Shown: positions 1 through 8,564, counted from the stretch's first letter. The stretch is DNA of 45,453 nt from Pedobacter fastidiosus (GCF_014306625.1 NZ_JACRYL010000017.1:1-45453), one strand, 5' to 3'. Program-made: numbers and translations. Notes: generated by a model not told the origin, from the sequence alone.

Positions 1-12
1 CAATTACAAATT

Positions 13-72
13 CTAAATCCTCGCTTTCATTACCATAGATTTCCATAAATATGGATAGCGACCACAACCCAT
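13..72 (-). pseudogene. Orphan copy of a methyltransferase gene 3' end (distal copy)
   Basis: On the minus strand this stretch reads ATG followed by codons for GCGRYPYLWKSMVMKARI and a TAG stop, matching the last 18 residues of the methyltransferase at 348-971 except for one Ile to Met change. The three coding differences from the intact gene are all at third codon positions, two of them silent. The ATG arises at the junction, where the intact gene has GTG. It is a remnant; translation of the 19-residue peptide is possible but unsupported. Confidence 0.7.
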
Positions 73-179
73 TTTTTATTAATCGTCATTTCGACCGAAG
101 CGGAGAAATCTTTGGACTTCAAAACTTTTCAATTATTTATTTTTCGTGGCAAAATCCAAAGGGCATCCAATTACAAATT

Positions 180-239
180 CTAAATCCTCGCTTTCATTAC
201 CATAGATTTCCATAAATATGGATAGCGACCACAACCCAT
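180..239 (-). pseudogene. Orphan copy of a methyltransferase gene 3' end (proximal copy)
   Basis: This second copy of the gene tail has the same sequence as the copy at 13-72, including the three third-position differences from the intact gene. The two orphan copies therefore match each other better than either matches the gene, so they were probably amplified together after diverging from it, or came from a paralogous gene that is now lost. Confidence 0.7.
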
Positions 240-347
240 TTTTTTTATTAATCGTCATTTCGACCGAAGCGGAGAAATCTTTTGACTTCAAAACTTTTCA
301 ATTATTAATTTTCGTGGCAAAATCCAAAGTGCATCCAATTACAAACT

Positions 348-971
348 CTAAATCCTCGCCTTAATCACCATAGATTTCCATAAATATGGATAGCGACCAC
401 AACCCACAAAATCGGTGACAATAAATCCCTTTTCTTCTAAAAGCATAGTTAATGTAGCCTTAGACCATAATTTTATATGGCCTCCATCCCAAAGCGGATT
501 GGCATGTTTATCCCAATGACCGGCAAGTGCCAAAACAAGATTTTTTAAATACCCGTGATAGGGCGTACTTAATATAATTTCTCCGCCACCATTTTTCTCC
601 AATACTTTTTTGCAGAAACTGATAAATTTCCTTGGATCATAAAGATGCTCAATTACTTCAGTTGAAATAATCGTGTCGAAGTTGATATGCTCAAGAGGAG
701 TAGGCAAAACATCAGAAGATAAGTCTTGTACAGCAAAACGATTTGGATTTTTTTCGGAAGCGATTTCTATTCCTGTTGCAGAAGCATCAGTTCCATAGGC
801 ATTAAAACCCTTCTCAATCAAAAGATTTACCAAAGCACCGTTTCCGCAACCCAAATCTAAAATTGATTTATTTTTTTGTTTATCCAAAAGCCCTAATATG
901 GGTTCTGTAATATATCCGTGGGCATGAGTTGCCTGATTGTTCGAGTAACCGTAATCCTTATAATCAGCCAT
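348..971 (-). CDS. Class I SAM-dependent methyltransferase (UbiG/Coq3-like fold)
   Basis: This is a 207-residue cytoplasmic methyltransferase, a normal length for a stand-alone class I domain. The SAM-binding glycine motif is LDLGCGNG at residues 38-45, followed by an acidic strand end (YGTDAS, 59-64) and the TEVIEHL motif at 104-110 that is typical of the UbiG/Methyltransf_11/23 group. It probably O-methylates a sugar or a glycan intermediate; the acceptor cannot be read from the sequence. The ATG start overlaps the end of the preceding GT4 gene by 8 bases, so it is the last gene of the operon. Its 3' end is the source, or a relative, of two orphan tail copies just downstream. Confidence 0.85.
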   Translation of the reverse strand: MADYKDYGYSNNQATHAHGYITEPILGLLDKQKNKSILDLGCGNGALVNLLIEKGFNAYGTDASATGIEIASEKNPNRFAVQDLSSDVLPTPLEHINFDTIISTEVIEHLYDPRKFISFCKKVLEKNGGGEIILSTPYHGYLKNLVLALAGHWDKHANPLWDGGHIKLWSKATLTMLLEEKGFIVTDFVGCGRYPYLWKSMVIKARI

Positions 972-2286
972 TTAAAACGCGATTGTATAAATTAATATAT
1001 TTTTTAACGAGCACTTCATCTTTATAATCCTGACTAATAATCGATGGAGCAACCTCCCGAATATGTGCTCTTTTAATTGTATCTCTATAGGATGAGGTAA
1101 TTTGTTCGCCAATTTGAATCGGATTTAAAGCGCTTATCCAACCTAAGTCTTTTTCCTTAACGTAATCAGCCAATCCAACGTGTTCAGATACCAATACAGC
1201 TGTACCTACACTTAAGCTTTCTATAATTACATTAGCGAAATTTTCATTGTGCGAAGTTAAAACCAGGAGATCAGAGTTTTGCATCAAATCGAATTTATCT
1301 TCATTTGCAATCTGCCCTAACCATATTATTTGGTTATTAAGCTTTAAACTTTCAGCTTTGGCCTTTAAGCTTCTTACGTACACTTCATTTCCAGAACCGG
1401 CAATAGTTAAAGACCATGAAAAATCCAATAATGCTAGTGCTTCAAAAAGAAGATCAAGACCCTTTTTTTCTTCTATTCTCGATAAAAATATAATTCGAAA
1501 AGTGTTGCTGAAATCTTGATCCTCACTAATTGATACTTGATACTTGATACTAGCCTCTCCCTCCAGAAAACCAACCAAATTTGGAATCACAGTAATGCTT
1601 TTCGGCTGAACAATTTTCAATATATCCTCTTTTTCTTTTTCGCTAGTGGCATGAATATGAACGTATTTTAACAATCTTTTACCGAGAAGATTATGCAGGA
1701 TTTTTTTGGAGAGAGAATTTCTATTACCGATGGTGTAACTCGTGAGCATTCCTCTGGGCGATAATATTACTGGGATTTTATACCATTTTGCAACCCAACA
1801 GCTTAGCATCGAAACCAAATTCCACCAAGCATGGATGTGAACAACAATATCGTTATTATAATCCTCTAAATTGTTAGATTCAAGTTGAAATGTTTCTGTT
1901 TCAAATGAACCTTTTCCACCTTTGGATGGGGGAGCATAAGATTGTGAATGGGCAGGGGGAGGATTTTTATACTTCAAAATTGATTTTCTCAATGCCCACA
2001 ATAATCCTGGCGAAAAATGGCTGTGATCTTTTGTCCACCTCTTAAAGTACGTTACAGCTACGCTCTCAACAATTTGCATTTTTCCAGCTTCTATATCTAG
2101 CTCTTGTTTGCCATTTGCTGTAGTTGTTAAAACATCAATGTTAAAGGATTCACCTTGATCTTTTTGAAGAATTTTATCGTTAACTGTAAAACGCTGTAAA
2201 GCCTCGCACAACTTCCCTACAGATTGTATAGGACCGCCATAAATGTAAGCAGGTTTATAAGAAGCGGTGATGTGGATAATCTTCAT
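964..2286 (-). CDS. GT4-like glycosyltransferase with an in-frame repeat insertion
   Basis: This is a 440-residue GT-B glycosyltransferase. The N-terminal domain begins MKIIHITASYKPAYIYGG, with the GGP loop typical of GT4 near residue 17. The C-terminal nucleotide-sugar domain starts near 262 and carries ENFANVIIE at 348-356, an E-x7-E motif. Residues 108-128 (NPPPAHSQSYAPPSKGGKG and flank) are low-complexity and are encoded by a copy of the G-rich repeat that fills the gap upstream. A second low-complexity piece at about 243-255 is encoded by a triple TATCAAG-type repeat. Both lie in places likely to tolerate loops, and the frame is intact, so the enzyme may be active. Its position behind a 0.7-kb hairpin array suggests separately set or reduced expression. 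Confidence 0.85.
   Translation of the reverse strand: MKIIHITASYKPAYIYGGPIQSVGKLCEALQRFTVNDKILQKDQGESFNIDVLTTTANGKQELDIEAGKMQIVESVAVTYFKRWTKDHSHFSPGLLWALRKSILKYKNPPPAHSQSYAPPSKGGKGSFETETFQLESNNLEDYNNDIVVHIHAWWNLVSMLSCWVAKWYKIPVILSPRGMLTSYTIGNRNSLSKKILHNLLGKRLLKYVHIHATSEKEKEDILKIVQPKSITVIPNLVGFLEGEASIKYQVSISEDQDFSNTFRIIFLSRIEEKKGLDLLFEALALLDFSWSLTIAGSGNEVYVRSLKAKAESLKLNNQIIWLGQIANEDKFDLMQNSDLLVLTSHNENFANVIIESLSVGTAVLVSEHVGLADYVKEKDLGWISALNPIQIGEQITSSYRDTIKRAHIREVAPSIISQDYKDEVLVKKYINLYNRVLNG
1530..1551. repeat. Intragenic short tandem repeat (TGATACT unit, three copies)
   Basis: The plus strand has three consecutive TGATACT-like units inside the GT4 gene, encoding part of the stretch EASIKYQVSIS. 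The segment lies in the linker between the two Rossmann domains, where GT4 enzymes vary in length. I recall similar TATCAAG runs as intergenic repeats in related genomes, which would make this another intergenic element caught inside a gene. Confidence 0.6.
1909..1963. repeat. G-rich hairpin repeat embedded in the coding sequence
   Basis: On the minus strand this reads CCTCCCCCTGCCC, then 15 unrelated bases, then CTCCCCCATCCAAAGG. The two outer parts match the left and right halves of the repeat units at 2336-2970. Translated, it gives the Pro/Ser/Gly-rich residues 108-126 of the glycosyltransferase. The match to both halves and the closeness of the array argue for insertion of the same element in frame. 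Confidence 0.75.
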
Positions 2287-2335
2287 TTTATATCAACTCG
2301 CAAAATTTTAAACGATTTGGTTTTTGCATCATGCT

Positions 2336-2970
2336 TATCCCCCTCTCGAGGGGGCAGGGGGAGGCTCAATAAAATCACGACATCCTGCTATCCCCCTTTG
2401 GAGGGGGCAGGGGGAGGTTCTTCTCTTTTTATCGGTGTATTCCTCTTCAATGCCATCCTAAGCTCATCGAAGGAGTTCTGAGTATATTTTATGTTATGGC
2501 TCCATGCTATCCCCCTTTGGAGGGGGCAGCTCTTCTTTTTTATCTGTATGTCCATCTTCATTGCCATACTGAGTCTATCGTTAGTGCATCAATAAAATCA
2601 CGACATCCTGCTATCCCCCTTTGGAGGGGGCAGCTCTTCTTTTTTATCTGTATGTCCATCTTCATTGCCATCTAAGTCTATCATAACTGCTTCAATAAAT
2701 CACGACATCCTGCTATCCCCCTCTGGAGGGGGCAGGGGGAGGCTCTTCTCTTTTATCTGTATGTCCATCTTCATTGCCATACTGAGTCTATCGTAAGTGC
2801 TTCAATAAATCACGACATCTTGCTATCCCCCTCTGGAGGGGGCAGGGGGAGGTTTTGTTGTTTTGTTAGTAATATTCTCTTTCCAATAATCATCCTTAGC
2901 GCTCAAAGAAACCTTAATCAATAAATCACGACATCTTGCTATCCCCCTCTGGAGGGGGCGTAGGGGGAGG
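2336..2970. repeat. Array of seven G-rich hairpin repeats filling an intergenic gap
   Basis: This covers nearly all of the 704-base gap between two genes of the operon. Seven cores of the form TATCCCCCTYTGGAGGGGGC lie at 2336-2364, 2389-2417, 2508-2529, 2612-2633, 2714-2742, 2824-2852 and 2940-2970; five also carry the AGGGGGAGG extension. Each core can fold as a CCCCC/GGGGG stem. From the third core on, they sit in a larger repeat of about 103-117 bases that includes CAATAAATCACGACATCYTG and TCTGTATGTCCATCTTC blocks. A different common-looking repeat (CATCCTAAGCTCATCGAAGGA) sits at about 2455-2475. I see no convincing gene here; a short plus-strand reading frame only translates repeat DNA. 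Confidence 0.9.
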
Positions 2971-2990
2971 TTTTTATTTACTTTAAACTC

Positions 2991-4406
2991 CTAACCATAA
3001 ACGGGCTTTAATACCTTCAAAGTCTTCAGCAAATAAAACAAAGCCCACATAATTACAAATCCATAAAAAATATTGTTGAACATAAATTCAAAATTATTAC
3101 CCCGCCATAAGGTTTGAAAAATACTATTAAAAATAATCACACAGCCCAATTCGTATCCACCAAACATTTCTTCAGCAACATTACAAAGATATTGTGTAAG
3201 CAGACCATAAATGAGCATGCAGAAAAATACGCCAGGAATCCCCCAGCTTAGATAAGCATCTACAACTGGCCTGGTTTTAGCCGAAACCGACGACATTTTG
3301 TGCGCTACGCCAGCATCATAAACCCGTTGCATAGATACCGTTTCCATATTTGGTTTCCCCGACCAAAAAATCCGTGGAATTAAAGCTTCGAAAGAGTCTC
3401 CAACAATTTCCCAATCGTAAAAATCATGCTTTGTAGGTACAAAATCTACAAATTTTGTAAACATACCAATTTCGCTAAGTCGCCCCGTCAAAAATCCCCA
3501 GTTGGTATCTTCAATTTGTTCTTCATTGTCTTCATTAAGATTTTCAAAAGCCTGAGTTTGTGCCTCCTCTGCACTAATCTCCCCATTCCAACTTTGGCGG
3601 ACTGTATTATTATATGTTGGTAAAAAATAAATTAAAATGTAGCCAACAGGTAAGGCCAAGTACATAATTGTTTTTTTATAATAGGGAAAAAATACACAAG
3701 CAAGAACAATAACATTAATAATAATCGGTTCTTTGTAACCCGAGAGAGAAGCATGTATAAAATTTAATATAAAAATTGTGGCACCTATGCCCAAATAATT
3801 AACATTTCTTTGAGTTACACCTTTTACAAAAAGTACGGCAGCGCAAGAAATTCCAACTGTAGTAAGTGGTATAGCAATTTGGCTTAAGCCAGATATTTGT
3901 TGACAAACAGATCCTATTCCAAAAACAATAATTCCAAGCCAGATTAAAAAATCGTTATTTTGAAAAGCCTGAACAAATTTTTCTTTTGTCTTTCCAATGT
4001 TCATGGCAAGGATTAAGCCACTCGTCATAGCAGCATGTGCTAATAAACTTAACCTTTGCGCAGTTGCTATTAAATCGGTTTGTTCACTCTCCTTAAATTG
4101 AGCACCATAGTTTAGTTCAGTTAAATAGCGATAACCTAAGTGATCCATAAAGTAAAATATGGAAGTACTGCACATAAAACCAGCAAAAACAAATTGAGTT
4201 AGAAAAATAGGGCGCATAATCTGCCTATAAATAGGAACCATATGATCGTAATAAGCCGCAGGCGAAAACCAAGTGGTATAGAAAATAAAAAGCGATCCAC
4301 TCCACGCTACAAAATAAGATATAACCGGGCTACTTACCAAAAAGTAAGAGAAAACCACCGGTATATATAAAATTAGGATTGTTTGAAGTGGGTTTTTAGG
4401 TTGCAT
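2991..4406 (-). CDS. Wzy-like polytopic membrane protein (putative glycan polymerase or ligase)
   Basis: This is a 471-residue inner-membrane protein with about 11-12 predicted hydrophobic segments (roughly 10-46, 65-86, 118-137, 153-196, 203-263 and three between 387 and 461). A large polar loop at about 264-386 contains an acidic run (280-300) and the motif IPRIFWSGKP at 343-352, similar in form to a motif I associate with bacterial oligosaccharide repeat-unit polymerases. This topology with one long periplasmic loop is the usual basis for a Wzy call. I recall that related Wzy-like proteins in Bacteroidota have been linked to exosortase loci, but no exosortase is visible here. An O-antigen ligase-like role is the main alternative. 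The gene is 2 bases upstream of the next GT4 stop region and precedes the repeat array. Confidence 0.6.
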   Translation of the reverse strand: MQPKNPLQTILILYIPVVFSYFLVSSPVISYFVAWSGSLFIFYTTWFSPAAYYDHMVPIYRQIMRPIFLTQFVFAGFMCSTSIFYFMDHLGYRYLTELNYGAQFKESEQTDLIATAQRLSLLAHAAMTSGLILAMNIGKTKEKFVQAFQNNDFLIWLGIIVFGIGSVCQQISGLSQIAIPLTTVGISCAAVLFVKGVTQRNVNYLGIGATIFILNFIHASLSGYKEPIIINVIVLACVFFPYYKKTIMYLALPVGYILIYFLPTYNNTVRQSWNGEISAEEAQTQAFENLNEDNEEQIEDTNWGFLTGRLSEIGMFTKFVDFVPTKHDFYDWEIVGDSFEALIPRIFWSGKPNMETVSMQRVYDAGVAHKMSSVSAKTRPVVDAYLSWGIPGVFFCMLIYGLLTQYLCNVAEEMFGGYELGCVIIFNSIFQTLWRGNNFEFMFNNIFYGFVIMWALFYLLKTLKVLKPVYG

Positions 4407-4408
4407 AT

Positions 4409-5563
4409 TTAAGAATTAAAAGTTTTTAAGAAAGAATCTACCTGCTTTTCAAAAGACCACTCTTTTATAATGATCTTCGAAGCTTCTCCTAATTTGCTTA
4501 GTTCATTTTTATCACTAACCAAATAAAGCAGTTTATTTTTCAAATCTCTTAAATCTTCCGACTTAAATACATCACCATTGATTTTAGGTTTTACTAAATC
4601 TACGCAACACCCAACCTTATCTGAAACTAAAATAGCTTTGCCAGCTGCCATAGCTTCATTTACGGCCAACCCCCAAGTTTCTCTTGGACCTTTAGATGGT
4701 AAACAGAATAAATCACAGGCCTGATAAATTGCTGGCATTTGGGTCTGGTTTTGAAAACTCATAAAATGAATTCGATGATTTGCTTTAGCCTTTACACTTT
4801 CAGCTTTAAGGATTTCTCCCAATTCTCCATCCCCAACAAATAACAAATGTACATTCGATAAATCTAATTCAATAAAGGCATTTAATAATATTTCAGGATT
4901 TTTCTTTTTTTCTAATTTTCCAGCGAATAGAATCAATATATCTTCTTCCACTATCCCCAATTGTCTTCTTAATATGGACACTTCATTCACTCGGTTTTCT
5001 GAAAACCTAATATTATCTATCGCATGAGGAGAAAATCGCAGTTTTTTGCTTGGGAAACCATAATGCATAAAGTACTCTTTATTTTTCTCACCTACGTAAA
5101 AGGCAAAATCGAAATGACGATAGACCCAGGTTAAGAAAAGTTTTTTTAAAATGAGTTTGATGCCAGATTTGTTATCGATTAGGGTAGAATCCCCTCTAAA
5201 ATAAAGTGGGACTTTATGATTAAAATGTCTTATAATTTTTAAATGGCTTTCAAACGCCCAACCGAAAATTAAAATCGAATCTGGTCTGTAATTGTTTATA
5301 CTTTTAATCGCCATTGGGTTGCTAATTCCTTTAAAATGATGTGTACCAGAGTCGATAGCAAGATTTTCCAAAAATTCATAATCATATCCTTCCAATAAAG
5401 GGATATCCCATTTGATTTTTTTATTAAAGCCTTTATCAAACTGGTTAATTAATTGTACTCCACCCGTATAAAAAACTCTTAATGTTATGCCCTTGGCCAA
5501 CAACCTAAAGGCTGGAGCATAATATTGAATTGGATGTGTTGTTATTATTGCAAGTCTTTTCAT
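4409..5563 (-). CDS. GT4-like glycosyltransferase
   Basis: This is a 384-residue GT-B glycosyltransferase, probably cytoplasmic or peripheral to the membrane. I chose the ATG at 5563 (MKRLAIITTHPIQYYAP) because the first beta strand starts there and because the codon lies one base after the TGA of the preceding gene; a longer reading exists but adds only eight residues. The C-terminal domain has FAGKLEKKKNP at 213-223 and the retaining-enzyme motif ETWGLAVNE at 295-303, followed by AMAAGKAILVSD. The donor and linkage are not predictable. The neighbours are a Wzy-like protein and two FkbM methyltransferases. Confidence 0.87.
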   Translation of the reverse strand: MKRLAIITTHPIQYYAPAFRLLAKGITLRVFYTGGVQLINQFDKGFNKKIKWDIPLLEGYDYEFLENLAIDSGTHHFKGISNPMAIKSINNYRPDSILIFGWAFESHLKIIRHFNHKVPLYFRGDSTLIDNKSGIKLILKKLFLTWVYRHFDFAFYVGEKNKEYFMHYGFPSKKLRFSPHAIDNIRFSENRVNEVSILRRQLGIVEEDILILFAGKLEKKKNPEILLNAFIELDLSNVHLLFVGDGELGEILKAESVKAKANHRIHFMSFQNQTQMPAIYQACDLFCLPSKGPRETWGLAVNEAMAAGKAILVSDKVGCCVDLVKPKINGDVFKSEDLRDLKNKLLYLVSDKNELSKLGEASKIIIKEWSFEKQVDSFLKTFNS

Positions 5564-5564
5564 A

Positions 5565-6449
5565 TCAAATAGACTCGTTAAAAACATTAAATGAAAGGGA
5601 AGTTCGCAACCGCTCTCTTACAAAATCTATATCTCTAATATAAATGGTATTAAATCCTCCAAATGAATTTAAACTAACCAATTCTCTTTTAAAAGGATCA
5701 TAACTATGCGGAAAAAACAAATAATCTGTTAAATGATGATGCAGATCCTTTTCATTGTAGCCATATCTTTCTCCGCTACCATTTAATTCTATAATAATAG
5801 CTTTTAGTTGATTATCATTTAATAATTGTGAAGCGCCATTTATCACTTCAGTTTCAAAACCCTCTACATCAATTTTAATAAGATTTGGCTTATAATCCTC
5901 GTAAAAAGAATTAAGTGTAATCACATTTACAACGCTACTGTTTTCTTGAATAGAAGTAACCATGTGGTTGGTTGTATCTAGGTTATTGGTAAAATATAAA
6001 TCTTTTCCTTCGCTACCAACAGCATTGTTTTTGCAAATAACCAAATCTTCTAAATGATTAAGCATTACGTTTTTGCTCAGTATATTCCATGTAACTTTAA
6101 TGGGTTCGAAAGCAATCGTTTTAGCTTTTTTTATACCAGAAGCTAAAATTGTATAAGATCCAACGTTAGCCCCTACATCAAAAAAAGTATCCTCAGCTCT
6201 CAAGAAATGAATTAAAAAAGACATATCCTCAAATTCATGTAAACCCGAATAAATATTTCCCGTTATCCCAGTTAAACCCTTTTTTGCAAAGAATTTGGTT
6301 TCTTGTAGAAATGGAACTTCAATTAAATTTTCTGATGCCCTTGATTTAATTTGCCACCATAAAAATTTAGTATATGCTTTAAACAGGTGCTTTTTTGCCA
6401 AAGGATGGCGATTAATGAAACCTAATGTTCGGCTTATTGAAGTCAACAT
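5565..6449 (-). CDS. FkbM family methyltransferase
   Basis: This is a 294-residue SAM-dependent O-methyltransferase of the FkbM family, whose founding member O-methylates FK506 and which is common in glycan loci. The SAM site is DVGANVGSYT at 91-100, with FEP at 115-117 and the conserved KIDVEGFE at 192-199. About 85 residues precede the core. I chose the ATG at 6449, which overlaps the stop of the preceding gene by one base (TGATG); a TTG codon directly before it is less likely. It follows another FkbM gene but differs from it throughout, so the pair is not a recent duplication. Confidence 0.9.
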   Translation of the reverse strand: MLTSISRTLGFINRHPLAKKHLFKAYTKFLWWQIKSRASENLIEVPFLQETKFFAKKGLTGITGNIYSGLHEFEDMSFLIHFLRAEDTFFDVGANVGSYTILASGIKKAKTIAFEPIKVTWNILSKNVMLNHLEDLVICKNNAVGSEGKDLYFTNNLDTTNHMVTSIQENSSVVNVITLNSFYEDYKPNLIKIDVEGFETEVINGASQLLNDNQLKAIIIELNGSGERYGYNEKDLHHHLTDYLFFPHSYDPFKRELVSLNSFGGFNTIYIRDIDFVRERLRTSLSFNVFNESI

Positions 6450-7273
6450 CAATTTAGATTATTAGGTTTGGCAAAAACATTACACGATTTAACTTTATCC
6501 AAATCAAATCTTACTAAACCATTATTGGTAACCTCAAAAAACTTGTAACCAAGCGGAGTTAAAATTTCGAAAATATGCGCTGCCGAAAGTTCTGATTTTT
6601 GCTGATAATTACGATCAAATTCGAAGACGATATAAGGTTTCTGTTCAGTAATAATCTGTTTTAAACCATCAATTACAAAACTTTCATAACCCTCTACATC
6701 AATCTTTATAAAATTAACAATTTCTTCTTTCAGCATTTCATCACCTATTTCACACTTAATGCTCGACCCTTCCCCTTTATTAAATAAACTAAATGCGCCT
6801 GGGTTAACACTTTCTTCATTTATACTGATGCTAAATTCTTCCGCTTTATTGCTTAAGGCCAAATTATGTGGATAAATATTTGAGTAACTGTTCAGGCTGA
6901 TGTTGTGGAGCAAAGATTTGAAATTATATGGAACAGGCTCGAAGGATATAACTTTTCCTGTATTTCCTGATAATTCGGCAAAATATAGAGTGTGAAAGCC
7001 GATATTAGCTCCAACATCAATTACCGTGTCGCCTATATTAATGTACTGTTTAAAAATAGATTTTAATTCAGGCTCATAATCTCCAGTAAACATAATTTTT
7101 GAACCTATCCAAGTTGATGTGTCACAATTTATTTTAAAATTCCCTATTAACGGAGAAGTTATTTTATTGCCGATATTCAGCTCTTGCCTAACAAATAAAT
7201 AATTGAATAGTCGGTATTGCCCTAAAAAAGAGGGCCTTCTTAATATTTTTTTTAGGATAGATTTATTGAGCAT
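6449..7273 (-). CDS. FkbM family methyltransferase
   Basis: This is a 274-residue predicted sugar O-methyltransferase. Motifs are DVGANIGFHT at 86-95, FEP at 111-113 and KIDVEGYE at 190-197, all intact. The N-terminal part (about 1-80) has the pattern STWIGSKIMFTGDYEPEL often seen before the SAM core in this family. The ATG start is 14 bases after the stop of the upstream GT4 gene, and the stop overlaps the start of the next FkbM gene. Two consecutive FkbM genes suggest two methylations at different positions, or alternative acceptors. Confidence 0.9.
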   Translation of the reverse strand: MLNKSILKKILRRPSFLGQYRLFNYLFVRQELNIGNKITSPLIGNFKINCDTSTWIGSKIMFTGDYEPELKSIFKQYINIGDTVIDVGANIGFHTLYFAELSGNTGKVISFEPVPYNFKSLLHNISLNSYSNIYPHNLALSNKAEEFSISINEESVNPGAFSLFNKGEGSSIKCEIGDEMLKEEIVNFIKIDVEGYESFVIDGLKQIITEQKPYIVFEFDRNYQQKSELSAAHIFEILTPLGYKFFEVTNNGLVRFDLDKVKSCNVFAKPNNLN

Positions 7274-7286
7274 TAAATTGAGTTTC

Positions 7287-8564
7287 TTAAATTATTTTAT
7301 CAAAAAAATCTATTTGTTTTTTGGTTAAGTAATCAGCTGTGTAAGGTTTAAAAGCTTCCCAATTTGTTGCTGGCGATATATTTTTTTCAACTTTTAACAA
7401 ATATTCCTTTAATAAAATATAATTATGATTTATCTCTTCTTCATGAAGAATTAAATCTCCTGCTTCACACTCGCGTATAATTTTAACAACGCTACTATGC
7501 GGATTAAAAATTGCGAGAAGTGGTCTCTTTGCCAAAACATAAGGAGATAATTTTGAAGCTGTATAGGCCGATTCGTTTGACCCAATGATAATTAAACCAT
7601 CTGCAGATTTTAAATTTTTAATGCTTTCATAAAAGCCAATTCTATTTGTAATCTCTGTAACAAAGGTAGATATCCCCAGTTTTTTCGCTATTGGCGCTAT
7701 GGTTTCATTGCTTTGACCAATTGGAGCATAACTCGTACCTATAAAATTAAAACGTACTTTTTTAAATAAATCTTCCTTACCATCTATTCCCTTTTTAAAA
7801 CTTAAAAATAGTGTATTAATGGATTTATCCATATCATATCCACCTCTACCAACATAAACCAGGTTAATTAAATCTTCTTCTTTTTTGTAATGAAGTTTGA
7901 GATTTTCCGAATTTTCATCTGCTATTTTAAAATCTAATTCTGATGCGCCGAATGTTATTACTTCGCAAGGCTTTGTATGCAAGTGTGGATATCTTTCTTT
8001 CAATTTTTGAATATAGTCATCAGATACACTAATTATCCCAGATACTTCTTTCATTGCAATTGGCTCTAAAAATTTGTGCATTTTGTAAGAAAACCAAAAC
8101 TTTCTTGGTCGCTCAGCCTTAGGTTTGCTTTTATAATATTCTGAATGCCAAGGATCCTGCATATCAATTATATAAGGAACACCAAATTTCTTTTTCCAAT
8201 AAGCACCCAAAATGCAAAGTGGAAATTCTGTAGTAGAAAAATAAATCAGATCAAAAAGGTTTTCCTTTAAAAGCTTACTTACATACAATTTATAAAAAGG
8301 CAACGATCGCAAAGCTAAACTGCCTAAACCTAATTTGCTCGTCCATTTTTTTGATAGTGCTTTTACTTCGTGAATTTTAATACCCGAAGGAATCGATTGA
8401 AGTAATAGGGGATCTTTTATTATGCTATAATAGCTTTGATTTACGGTAACAATTTCGACTTCATAACCGTAATCTTTGAAATATGGTAAACTCATTCTAA
8501 TCCTCTGCATATCCGCAGCATTGCTGGGTGCGAAATGAGGAGAAATAATCAATACCTTTTTCAT
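7287..8564 (-). CDS. GT4-like glycosyltransferase (WbuB-type N-terminal domain)
   Basis: This is a 425-residue GT-B enzyme. The N-terminus KKVLIISPHFAPSNAADMQR, with the aspartate-rich DMQDPWHSEYY at about 134-144, matches the WbuB-like subgroup of GT4, several of which use UDP-HexNAc donors. The C-terminal part contains LVYVGRGGYDMDKS and ends with SAYTASKLSPYVLAKRP, where the usual second Glu motif is not obvious. The ATG overlaps the preceding acyltransferase stop by four bases (ATGA). Donor specificity is unproven. Confidence 0.82.
   Translation of the reverse strand: MKKVLIISPHFAPSNAADMQRIRMSLPYFKDYGYEVEIVTVNQSYYSIIKDPLLLQSIPSGIKIHEVKALSKKWTSKLGLGSLALRSLPFYKLYVSKLLKENLFDLIYFSTTEFPLCILGAYWKKKFGVPYIIDMQDPWHSEYYKSKPKAERPRKFWFSYKMHKFLEPIAMKEVSGIISVSDDYIQKLKERYPHLHTKPCEVITFGASELDFKIADENSENLKLHYKKEEDLINLVYVGRGGYDMDKSINTLFLSFKKGIDGKEDLFKKVRFNFIGTSYAPIGQSNETIAPIAKKLGISTFVTEITNRIGFYESIKNLKSADGLIIIGSNESAYTASKLSPYVLAKRPLLAIFNPHSSVVKIIRECEAGDLILHEEEINHNYILLKEYLLKVEKNISPATNWEAFKPYTADYLTKKQIDFFDKII

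Larger units (their letters stand above)
1..406. repeat. Tandem repeat of 167-168 bp, 2.4 copies, built from a gene tail plus spacer
   Basis: Units start at 1, 168 and 336. Each starts with the same roughly 71-bp block (1-71, 168-238, 336-406). The first two blocks are followed by a nearly identical 96-97 bp spacer that contains the CGTCATTTCGACCGAAGCGG motif, which I recall as a common Bacteroidota intergenic repeat. The third block is the 3' end of the methyltransferase gene that ends at 348, so the repeat is that gene's tail plus downstream DNA copied twice more. The array may continue past the left edge of the window. Confidence 0.9.

Noticed and set aside
13..239. Two functional 19-residue peptides
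   Set aside because: Each tail copy has an ATG and a stop, but the ATG arises by chance at the repeat junction and no leader signal is seen.
2224..2481. Plus-strand open frame of 85 codons
   Set aside because: It covers the start of the GT4 gene and translates the G-rich repeat (SPSRGGRGRL), with no family features.
2336..2970. CRISPR-like array of regularly spaced repeats
   Set aside because: The spacers are themselves repeated, spacing is irregular (about 53-119 bases), the repeat core is a G/C hairpin and no cas gene is nearby.
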